This document shows positions 32,096 to 43,900 of a stretch of 60,000 nucleotides of DNA, one piece after another. Both the position numbers and the translations under genes were made by a program. How positions within the stretch are numbered: position 1 is the first letter of the stretch; each line of letters starts with the position of its first letter. The stretch comes from Lineus longissimus (taxonomy: Eukaryota; Nemertea; Pilidiophora; Heteronemertea; Lineidae): NCBI RefSeq assembly GCF_910592395.1, contig NC_088317.1:16122001-16182000 (forward strand), in the 5' to 3' direction. The notes beneath the pieces are model-generated. The model made no database searches and had not been told where the DNA came from. It saw only the letters and a program-made list of their open reading frames with translations.

Positions 32096-34955
32096 CTCTC
32101 CACGAGAAATGTCCAATGGGCATCGCACGATTTCCCCTGTGTGTGGCGATGATTTTCTCACTGAACCATTTAAGGGTTAATGGTTTTACAGCGTTGACAG
32201 TTTCATACACCACGCAAAAAAACCTGAACTATCATGTCCCACTCCCAAAACCCATCTCCGAATTTATTGTCTCATAATTATACAAATAATTACCAAATAA
32301 TTACCGTGAATTACCAACACGGTAATTGTTGTAATTCTACTTATTAGGGTAATTAATTCCATAAAGATTGGGTAGCCTATATTACACGAGCTTATTGACA
32401 TACCAAACATAGTTAATTAGCGTAATTATCTTGTCCTCTTATTATCTTTGCTCATCTTCAATTGTTTTTTCTGTTATTTGTTAGTTTTTCATTTTGTAAA
32501 CAATTTCCCCTAATTGCCAAAGTGGCTTTCATGGCGGACTATTGTACTTTTATTACCGTTTTTTTTCCTCCGGAGACAATAAGAATGATGGATGAACGAT
32601 TTTTCCCCGTCCTCCTTTTTGTCAAATTAAGCGCCATCTTGACCCCCGGGTTCTGTTGTATAACCGAGCATCGCTCTCAGGCTCCATGCATGGATCGATT
32701 TGTTTTAACGTGTATCACGATGCAATACATGACTGGGTTACGCTCCCAGTCTCCAGGCAGAGGAGGTGCGGTTGAACAGGTTAAATTGGCAAAAAATACA
32801 TGCAATAAGCATAGGCTAAAAAAGCGAAGCTTTGCATATACCTCCGATTACTTTTTACACTTACAAATGTACGTTATTGGGAGCAACAGGTTTTAGCTCC
32901 CTTTATAATTGACGTTATTGCCTAGCCGTTTCGTTTTGCACTGTTGTGGAGCAGGCCTACATGTCTAAATGAGCCAATGAATTTTTCACGGACCTCACAA
33001 TGTCTAGAGTTGATGCGAATAACTCAGTTTGAGAGAGAATGAAGTATGTATTGGAAATCTTAGAGGCTTTTTGACATTTTCCTTTTTATTACAGTGTACA
33101 TTGTGACCGTGTATGAGCCTTGGTAGTCCAGAAATCTAGAGTATTTTTTTTGTACGGTGATAAGTACTAACACGCTGTGCATTGCATTGTTGGGAATTCA
33201 ACCTCGTGATGGGTTTTTTTGCCTAACGTTTTTTACCCCTTTTTTACTCCTATTTTATCTCTCCTCAGCCATCATCCGCCTCACTACCTGCGACCCTCGA
33301 AGCCAACGGGCTTGTCGTCATTATAATCAGCAAAGCGTCATATAACTTTTGTGGTTTTGCCGATGAAATGTACACCTAATTTGTAACCGACGGCATCGTA
33401 CGCATCTCATAGAGACTCCCATTGTCTTATGCTTCCTTCCAAATTAGCTAGGCCTACAGAATTGATGTGTTGTAAAACCCCTGGTTGTCAAGACGACGCA
33501 TCTTGAACACCCCACCTTATACTTTGAAACCGCCGTTCATGTTTATTATTTTTTCTTGTGCCTTTTTATAGGTAAAAAGAAATGAATTTCAGGCTTTCTG
33601 GCCAACTACAAGACCTTTTGGGGGCAAAATTTAGAGCATTTTTAGTTCACATTTAGGGAGTTTAGAGATATTTGGAGCCAATTTTAAGGTGATTTCGGGT
33701 ATGTGATATATTATCTAGTGGAGAACCTTCTCACCATTTCCAGGATTTCATGCAAATACTCACAAAATACTTATCTAGATGCGTTTGGCAAACCTCCACT
33801 GCCCGTGTTGGAGACCGGTAATCAAATCTGGCATCATCGTCACTTACATAATTTAAAGCACGATCCCATGATTCTAAAAGGAACCAGATTTGATGACCGT
33901 CAAATACCAGGATTGAGAAGATATGCCACTCACATCAGACATTGAGCAGCGCGTGATCACCGAAAAAAGAGAAAATTGGGGATTTTTAGGGCAAATGAAC
34001 TCAAAATTTGATTGAAATTAGGTATTTTTGGGAATGTGAAAAAATAAGGGATTTAGGGTCGCCAGAAAGTCTGGAATTTACGCAGTGCAGTTATTTTCCA
34101 CGCAAATTGGGTGAACCTTGATATCTATAATTCTTGTATATTTGTCTACACAACAACTGTGTGGAGCACTACGTTATTTTTCCCTTTAGGCCGAGCCCAA
34201 TATACGGCCTATTGTCTCTGAACAAAGCCCGATCTCACCGAGCCCTGAATTCTTATTGTTCTTTTGTCTTATCAACTGGTTATTCTAAGGCCAATCTTGA
34301 TGAAATCGACCCCCACAGAACAAATTTTATGGTTGTCGTTAGGCCTAAACCTGCAAGTGCAAAAAAGCCTACTGAAATTCATACATTTACACATTAGCTT
34401 TTATACACAACCGGAAAGTTTCAAATTCAATTTCAGTTCTCAATGAAGAGAGTAAGCCTTTGACTATTTTCATGCTTTCTCGATCCTATTGAAACTAAAG
34501 GACAGGCAGGATGTACCGCCAGTCAGTTACCAGTATTGTCCTTCTCCGCGAGCGTATCAATTAAACGGAATGTGCGTAAAACAGAAGTTGCTCGATATCT
34601 GATCACCCTGAAGGGGGAGGGATCTGTTTGAAAACGCGAACAGAGCCAATTTTTAGATAAATGCTTGGGATGAGTACAGAGGACTGACAGTTCAGTTTTT
34701 CATCGCAATTAAAACGCTGACATCGACCTCCGCGCGTGCTCTATCCATTCACCAAGCTCATTATGACAAAATTAACTTTAATTGCCTCTGTGATTTTCTT
34801 TCCATCCGACCGGACATGTCATGATTGTTTAATAATTTAGGATGATTTCGTATAATTAAATGTACCCGAGGTTTGACAACAATAATTTTGACCTATATAT
34901 TTGTTATCTAACTGACACGTCCGTCCCGGAGGTGTGGTCTGATGCGCCAATTCAA

Positions 34956-35145
34956 TATACAGTGGGACCTCTCTTAGTGGACACTTCTCTACTAAGGACG
35001 CCCTCTCTATTCAGGGCACTAGTTGTGGTCCAAAATTGGTCATTTCTGTTGAATTTTACCTCTGTCATCAGGAAACCTCTCAATTCATGTCAGCAATTGT
35101 CAGCCCAGGGGTGTCCTTACGCCCTATCGTCCTGGGGTGTCCGTA
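34956..35145. mobile_element. CAGTGGGACC inverted-repeat element (copy g)
   Basis: Starts TA-CAGTGGGACCTCTCTTAG with GGACACTTCTCTACTAAGGA inside, as in the other copies. The right end is worn. Confidence 0.5.
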
Positions 35146-35692
35146 TCGTCGGGCAGCTTCGGGCCGACAAATCCAAGTGCAGATAACCAGTTTTGATTTA
35201 GAATGTCGATTACATTGATGCGATTGAGGTGATGCCGACCCGGGTCGCGGCGAGGGTTTTTTCCCCAACCATTCACAAAACTGTTGCAAACATTTTGAGC
35301 CGGTGATAAGAATAATGTCCCTGAAAAGTTTAATGTGGAGTTGAATATGATTCATCTTTGACATACATATACGTTTATACAAATTAAAATGAACTATCAG
35401 CTCTCCTGGAAAGCTTTTTGAATAGACCTACTTTAAAACAAAATCGCATAAACTTAAAGTTAAATTAAAATTGATTGTTGCTGAGATAAATTTCATCAAA
35501 TTTAAACCACTTTAAAATATGTCGAGTATTTACATCCGTGGTTAATATAGGACAGCTGTAACGAGGGCAAAATATTGATGAATAAAGCCCAACCATTTAG
35601 AAAGATTCTTTAAAGCTAAAGATAAGTAAGTTGGTGTGTGTGTGTGGGGAGGGGAAATCCAACCTCCTTGCAAAGGACCGGAAGAATATATT

Positions 35693-35815
35693 TGATGACG
35701 TGGTTCTGCCCCAGTTTGAATTGACGCCATTGAAATCATGATCTGGATATGTATATATTTGATGATGTGGTTCTATCCCTGTTTGAATTAACCGCCATTG
35801 AAATTATCTGGAAGA
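35693..35815. repeat. Short direct duplication
   Basis: TTGATGACGTGGTTCTGCCC and TTGATGATGTGGTTCTATCC each begin a block of about 60 bases ending GCCATTGAAAT. Confidence 0.75.
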
Positions 35816-38265
35816 GGATCTGGATGGTTCATTTTCAATGTCCCTTGTGGGATATGGCTACAAAATCTGGCTGTCGTTCAATCGGTGCGCCGTTTATTCA
35901 AAATATGTGACGTTAGGTGACGTTGCAAAAAGAATTCAAAAGTTGAAAAAGGCCAGGCCATTTCAATGTTATACAAATTGAACTGTCAGGTCCTCCAGTC
36001 ACCCAAAAGTCTGTGACACGGTTAAAATGATATCTTAGTTGATTTTAGTTGACATCATTTTATTCTAAACGATATACATTTTTGTATTTTTATCTCCAAA
36101 GTGTGCAAGAATCTGTGGTCGCGGCCATTTTCAGTCTGATTACACTACGCAATCGCAATGTTGTCACAACATGGAAGTTACTATATTCTGCAGAGAGAAT
36201 ATGCCTGAATATTCTGTCTGCTTTGGAGATTGGGGGATCCGGTTTGTTTGTACTGCGGGAAAATGGCAAATTCAAATACAATTAGCTTTTTTTACAGCGG
36301 GTGTATCGGGCCTTTAGGTGACGTTGCAAAAATAATTAAAAAGTTGACAATCCATTCAACATGTTCAATAGCTTCCACTTATATATTGACTAATTAAGTG
36401 TCCCCGTGTCCCATTTAATAACAAGACACCAATTTCACCTACAATTATCGAATTGGGGAAGTTATTACTTATTTAGGCGCACTCCATATTTGAAACTTTT
36501 CGACACTTTTTTGTCAATTCTGATGTCGCGTGTTTTCATGATTGGGAAATTTGTCATTTCGATAATTCCCAATGTTAAATGCGAGGTCGCTATTTACTGT
36601 TGCATCCTATTACTTATTCTTAATTAAACATGTAATTGTATTCGCGTCAAATTGGAAACTGTCATTCAGTGTTTAACATAATATGAAAGTTAAAATAATA
36701 CGAATGTAGACTAGGATGAAAATATCAGGACATAGATACAAAGCAATTCTAACGATTGGTTGATGCTCATCTTGGATTTAGATCAGAAGAAGGTCACCCA
36801 GACGCCCTTGACTAACTTATTCATTATAGGACAGAAAAAAGGGAAGAAGGTTTATACTATTGTGCGAGATTTTATATCTAATGCTGGGTAAAGGGGTCGG
36901 GTGCCGCCCCACCAAGAGAAAGGACCCACAAGAATTGGTAAATTTTAGGGCCTATGCATTATAATAAGTGGAGGGCAAGAATTAGGAGTAGATCTTTGCT
37001 TCTTGGGGAGGTGCCCTCGTAAAAATCGTTGATGATCTCCGTTTGATAGGGGAAAGTGAATTGTATAGGCCGAGATGAACTGCATCAACTTTGGTGGATG
37101 GGCGTGGGTCGTGCTGAACCGAATCAAGAAAAATAATTTCGGATAGTAATAATATCTTTGCACCATTTGCCCTTTAAAACTTCTTTGGAATTGATCAAAT
37201 TGACCATTAAATCATCGGTAAACGGTAGAAAGCAGGCGGGGGTGAGTTTTGGGGATAGGTTTAGGGGTCATGCTAAAGCGAATCAAGAAACCTGATTTTC
37301 AAGATTTTCAAATTGAAATAATCATCATCTTATTACCGCGTCACATTTTTCGAAATTATTTCTTTGCTTTCTTCGTTTGTTTGATCGCAAAACTTGATAA
37401 CGAGTCCTTACACCAAATCACGAAATGATCCCCCTCCGGCGCACGGACTAGCACAGCAGGCGCGTGCCTTGACGAAATTACGGGACAACCTGGTCTAATG
37501 ATGTAACGAAATATGTTCCTATTCTTTCGTTTGGTGTTTGAGATCTTTGTCAGGTGTGGAGTAACCGCCCGAACGTTGGTACCCCCTGGGTGGTTGGTGA
37601 ACACAAAGATTGTTCGCGACCCGCTAAAAGAGTGGCTAGCCTGGTGTGGTGCAAATGACTGACGATGGCGTACTTTTTTTCACCCGGGACTTTTCGGTGT
37701 CACTGCCGCTTCATGGACTTCTGATCATCGTGAAAACCAAAATATCTTTGCATTGTTTTCTCTCTTATACATAAACAAATGTTTTTAAGCTTTTGAAAAG
37801 GTCTTTTCGCCAACACAAAAATGCAGAAGGTTTTTGATGAGATGAAAAATTACCTGATGATTTTTGCTATTTTTGAGTTTCTGAAAAAGTTTTTTTTCTT
37901 CATTTTACTAAAAATCTCTATACGCGCGGTAGATACATGTCAATGCACTGTGTTTATTTTAAAAACGTAAAACGTTTTTCAGTTCAAAAACCATAAATAA
38001 TTTGTTTCAAAGCTTTAAAATATTTATTTCTAAGAGCATTGTTGGCTTATTTTGAGGTTTTTCGTGATCTCAGTGAAAGTGATAAAAAAAACTATAGAGA
38101 GACAAAGATATTTTTCCGCGCACCCACTAATTTTGCATGGGGTCAACCATACCCAGCGCGAACCGGCCAACCCTTCACTAACCTTATAATTCTGTCATTA
38201 GTCAATCTGTACTTAGATATTGATTAATATAACCTGTCGAACGTACAATTTCGTTCAACATTTCA

Positions 38266-38555
38266 ATTTAGGGATGGGCAAATGAATCGGTTTACACTTA
38301 TCACAGATGTCGATTCACCTCGGCTATCAAAATTTGACTTCTTGCACCGAATAATTTATGAAATTCCAAAGGGGACGCCGTAGTAATACAAATGTACTTG
38401 TGGTCCAGGAAAATTTAGGGATGGGCAAATGAATCGGTTTACACTTATCACAGATGTCGATTCACCTCGGCTATCAAAAATTGACTTCTTGCACCGAATG
38501 ATTTATGGAATTCCATAGGGGACGCCGTGGTAATACTTGTGGTCCAGGAAAATAG
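38266..38555. repeat. 147-bp direct tandem duplication
   Basis: Both copies start ATTTAGGGATGGGCAAATG (38266 and 38413) and run through GATGTCGATTCACCTCGG to GTGGTCCAGGAAAAT with few differences. Confidence 0.9.
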
Positions 38556-38758
38556 AAACACCGTCCGTTATACATGTACACACAATGCCGCAGTGCAATT
38601 ATCATGCACACGAATTCGCTGAGACTTGGTATCAATTGTGTATCTATCTACCTAACAACAATACTGAAATTTATTTTTAGTGCGTATCTACGCAATCGGA
38701 AAGTTTCAAATTCTTTCACAAATTTTAAATTTTTGTCGAACTGACCATGATTTTACCT

Positions 38759-38830
38759 TTGACCGGAGTCCGTTGAAAATGTGTTTTCTGGGTTGAGGTT
38801 TGTTCGCCAGCGTGAAGAAGGTCTCAATCT
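38759..38830 (-). other. Orphan exon-like segment
   Basis: Between an acceptor-like TTTTGTCCTCAG and a donor-like AAAG|GTAAAATC lie 72 bases, 24 codons open in phase 0 (ETFFTLANKPQPRKHIFNGL inside). It is not recognised as IP3R. It cannot extend the IP3R protein, because exon 1 has an in-frame stop before its ATG. It could be a 5' UTR exon, an exon of an unseen gene, or chance. Confidence 0.25.
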
Positions 38831-38879
38831 GAGGACAAAATAAAACTACTATATTAGAGCGTTCTCAAAGTCAGCAATG

Positions 38880-38905
38880 ATAATAATAATAATAATAATT
38901 TATTG
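38880..38905. repeat. (ATA)n microsatellite
   Basis: Runs of ATAATA followed by TTTATTGT; such tails often mark the 3' end of a retroelement, but no element body is recognised. Confidence 0.7.
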
Positions 38906-39897
38906 TAAAAAAACCTCCAAATAAGGAGTAGACAACACAAATATGCAATAAAAATCATACACAGAGAACGAATAAAAAAGCGATCAAAAGGGTGAAAGTA
39001 AAAGCTTCAATAGTTTATGGCTTTTCCGGTTTAGATTGGCACATAAGGTTTTTACCGAATCGTCAATTCCATTCTCCTCCCAATAGGTGTTGGAGGGCAG
39101 AACAATGATTTGTCATGCCCCACTTAACTGAATCAGATGCTATCATGGTCATTTGAACTTGATGTCTTTTGTCCGTCCCTCTACATTGGCGGGTTATGAC
39201 GTCACGTGAAACGACTCTACAATAATGTATGTCGCATTATAAAAGTATAACAGCGATGTTCTGTTTTGCCGGGAAAGCCAGCACAATTATTTGATGGGGA
39301 CCAATCCCTCCGAGGTGACTCGGTCAAGGTGTTTTCTCATCACTCATATCCCGGTGTTTTAATAACAGCTAATTATTTTACTATCCGACAGCCAGACAGA
39401 TAGTTAAATTATACCAAAGCTACATCCGTTAAAATCACGAAATATCCCGGCGTAACGATATAACGATCGCATAGTAATTATTGCCAGGGATTCGATTGGC
39501 TTTGAAATCGTTCGACACTTTTATCAGCCAAGAAACCTGGCGCCTTTTTGGACACATTTTGGCTCCTCTGAAAATGGATGGTGGTAACGATCAATTGGCG
39601 TTTTAAAAATTAACAGGGGCAAAAAAAATATATAACTATCGTAATTATTGCTTAATTTTTCTTTTAAAGACATTTAGAACTTCAAAATGTAATCATGGCC
39701 ATTTTCAAAACATGACTTTGTGTGACTTAACGGTAGTTTTGACGCCAGAAAGTTCGACATCTGTCGGACTTTTCGCGACGGAATGGCGCCGTAATGCAAG
39801 TACATGTATACTCTAGACTCACCGATCTAAGACCGGTTCATTACTTTGAGACATGATCGCCCCCGGTATAATATGCATTGAACAGGCCAAGGTCCCT

Positions 39898-40907
39898 TCA
39901 TACAACTTTATGACACGTAAGGTGGACAAATATAGAACTTTATGAAACGTAAGATGGACAAATATAGAACCTAATAAAACGTAAAGTGGACAAATATACA
40001 ACTTTATGAAGCGTAAGATGGACATATATAGAACTTAATAAAACGTTAAGTGGACAAAAATATAGAACCCTATGAAACGTAAGATGGACAAATATACAAC
40101 TTAATAAAACGTTAAGTGGACAAATATAGAACTTTATGAAACGTTAAGTGGACAAATATAGAACTTTATGAAACGTAAGATGGACAAATATACAACTTAA
40201 TAAAACGTTAAGTGGACAAATATAGAACTTTATGAAACGTTAAGTGGACAAATATAGAACTTTATAAAACGTTAAGTGGACAAATATACAACTTTATGAA
40301 GCGTAAGATGGACAAACATACAACTTAATAAAACGTTAAGTGGACAAATATAGAACTTTATGAAACGTAAGGTGGACAAATATAGAACTTTACGAAAAGT
40401 AAAGTGGACAAATATAGAACTTTATGAAACGTAAGATGGACAAATATAGAACTTTATGAAACGTAAGATGGACAAATATAGAACTTTATGAAACGTAAGA
40501 TGGACAAATAAAGAACTTTATGAAACGTAAGATGGACAAATATAGAACTTTATGAAACGTAAGATGGACAAATATAGAACTTTATGAAACGTAAGGTGGA
40601 CAAATATAGAACTTTATGAAACGTAAGATGGACAAATATAGAACTTTATGAAAAGTAAAGTGGACAAATATACAACTTTATGAAACGTAAGGTGGACAAA
40701 TATAGAACTCTATGAAATGTAAGATGGACAAATATAGAACTTTATGAAAAGTAAAGTGGACAAATATACAACTTTATGAAAAGTAAAGTGGACAAATATA
40801 CAACTTTATGAAAAGTAAAGAGGACAAATATACAACTTTATGAAAAGTAAAGTGGACAAATATACAACTTTATGAAACGTAAGATGGATACATGTAACTT
40901 TATGGTG
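39898..40907. repeat. 32-bp minisatellite, about 31 copies
   Basis: The unit is AACTTTATGAAACGTAAG followed by ATGGACAAATATAG, with variants AAACGTTAAGTGG and AAAAGTAAAGTGG that cluster. A 1-kb array in the intergenic spacer, not coding. Confidence 0.96.
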
Positions 40908-43900
40908 CAGGCACGGCAGTGGCATGTGTCATTTTCATGGAAACGACCACCAAAGTAAGAAAATAATCAAAAACTTAAAAACTTATACTAAGATGGCTAA
41001 AATATATATTTCATAAAAAGCCCCCAACGAAGTAAGCTCTGAACGAAAACGAAGTTCTGGCGTTGCTAGCAACGGCCGCCTGTCCTTTGATGACCTTCAA
41101 TGATGCATGTTATTACGACGAATCACCCCCATGGATTTATTAATTCCTCCTGAATGGCACTAACTGTCCGCTCAAGGATACACTATGCACCTGCAACCGC
41201 CAACGACACGGTCCGGCCGCTACGAGACAAAACAAACAAGCTCGTCTTCATTGCCCTTGTGCCCACATGATGACAACGTATTTAAGGAAAAAATCACTTG
41301 TTTCATTCATTGAAAGAGTTTATTTTAAAACTACCAATTGATTTCTCGATAATTGACAGAAAATGTCATTAATCTACTATTGCGTTTCTGCAAATTCATT
41401 CGAAAGTCAATTCCAAAGGACGCTTGCTGCACTATTTAGCTTGTTTGAAGACCATTGATGTCAATTCCTAATGGCGCTTTTGTTCATGTATCGAAGACGG
41501 CCGATTCCGAAGGTCGCTTGCTGTATTTTCATCTCGTTAGAAGACTGCTGACAGTCAATCCCAGGGACGTTTGCTTTAATAGGTCTACCTTTCATCATGT
41601 TTGAAGACTGCTGTGAAAGCCAGTTCCACACGACAAATTTTCTGTTTTTATCGTGTTTTAGGATCGAAAGAAATGTTCTTACTTCGATCCAGACAAACTG
41701 CGATTGTATGGGATAGTATCCCTACGTCAGAAACTGGCAATTGCTTCGAAATCAAATTCTATCAACGTTTGAAATGCATGTGTACATCGATACTACATGT
41801 AGCTATCAGAAGTTTAATCCCTTGACGTTTTGAATTCATCAACTCTCTGGAAAAGTCATGCACGTGCACAGAACCTGACGGTTGAAACTTGCATGGTCAC
41901 GCCTCCATGTTGCGCGTGCCAACTCTCGTCACTGTCACCACTAAAATATCTAATTTCGCATTTAAAATTTACCTTCCATTCATGATCTAGTTGCCATCAT
42001 TTACTGAACTAGTTAAATGGTATTTTAAAACTCATTCATTTGTCCAGGTTTATCAATGGCCTCAACATTAAAACGGGACAACTGGACAATATTTCATTAA
42101 ATTTGGTGCTGCTTACTCAATCAACATACAATTCTGCAACAAAAGATTCGCGTCGTTTAACAAGATCAACTGCGATAAGATGTTTTTCAGATCTTTTGCT
42201 CGTTAAAGCTGTCAGTGTATTTCAATAGCGTCGTCTGCAGCTTTCGCGAGACAGCGCGAGATTTTACAGCGCACCCGCGAGACAATGCGAGTGTTCGTGT
42301 CCCACCCGTTGGGTTTGTTTTTGTGGGTGGTTGACATCTCAGCATGACGGGGTTGAATGGAGAAGTGGCGGTTCCACAGGTGATAAGAGAGTAGAATTGT
42401 TTCAGACGCGTGGCCGGCGAGGAACCCGATGAAAACTAACGCCGCGCCGCACTCGGTCGTTTTCATTCCTGATTTTCATGGCGATTCCGCGGCCCGGTTT
42501 TGCGGCTGCCGCACATGGTTAGCACCCGCGGCGTGGTTCACCACCGCGCCCATTCCATTGATACTCGCAGTCTTTCTGTTTTACAAATCAAAAATTGCAG
42601 TTAGGCATATATACATTTAAAAAAGGATTAGTTTTATAAGCTTACATTTATGTTTATTTTTGGTATCAAAATGACAGATCTTGATAATGACATAATAGAA
42701 TACTGATTTCCATCACGTCGGCCTTTAACGCGCTAACGCTTCTGCAGGGTTATAGAGTTCTCGGATGACCATCGATTGATCGGCCGTAACAACCCAAATT
42801 GTATCCAGTCTGTCATGTGATTAGGAAATTTATCATTCTCCGCACGTCCTCTCATATTATTAAGTTATTATAAATAATAACAATAATTTATACCACGCGG
42901 GTCGACAAAGGCACCGTTAGGTAGTTTTCGAACGAACATGGGGAAAAAATTCTCTACTTTGGCATCTAACTGCATCATTCGGGTAATTTCATTTATTAGT
43001 TTTCCCAAGACTATGTCAGTTCCGAAATAAGGAAGAAGCTGTTTTTGTACAACTGGTGCAGTACCATCCTCAAATACCAGAGTCAGTCGTATGCGCCTCC
43101 CCTCGAAAGCTCGATCGTGCCGCCGAGTGTTGCACTGAAGTTCAGCGGGATGGTAAGTACGAGATAAGGGTCGGAGCTAAGGGACAGGGGGCAAATGTCT
43201 CCCCAAGAGTGAAGGTTTTTCGGTAAAATGAAAAAGCTATGAATACTTTTCAGCAGTCTTCAAAGGTTTTTCAATTCCTAAAAGCCTCATATGAAAAACA
43301 CATATTTGTGTTGGCCGAAAAAATCTTTCTCAAAAGCTAAAATAACTTATATTTGTAAGACTAGTGTATGATATTAAGTCAATAGACAGGTTCAGCAAGC
43401 CTTTCAAAGAGCTGTGAATGATGAAGTACGCAAGAGTGAATTTTATCGTCGACTTTTTTGAAAATTTCCCCCTTCCTCGTTAAACTAAGTATAAAAGACG
43501 ATCACAGCAACGAGTGTCACGTAAGGAATTAGCACAGGACCCTATCATGACACCACCGTCTTTCTTACTTCATCATTCGTACGGATAACGAAACCTTCCC
43601 ATGCAAGACGAAGCAACGCGAAGATACAAAACGAACAACAGGCCTTCACATTGTCACTGGACACTATTGAAATCACTGAACGTAGTGCTATATAAAATAA
43701 ACCAGTAAGCAACATTCCAATTACTCATAATATCAACTGACACTGACCAAATTGCTTACAATTTCCGAAAAGACTCTGGTGCTTGCAGCGCACACATAGA
43801 CATGATAATAATATAATAACATTAATTTTGGGAAATTGTCATTTAGTGACCCGAGTTGTTAACTAGTTATTAGGAGAGCACTCATTGTTTCTGCAGTTTG

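Noticed and set aside
32462-32896. 144-codon plus-strand frame in the spacer
   Set aside because: Low-complexity start, no recognisable domain, codon use like surrounding AT-rich DNA.
42410-42570. GC-rich frames with Ala/Pro-rich translation
   Set aside because: A short GC-rich island without splice sites, similarity or a consistent frame.
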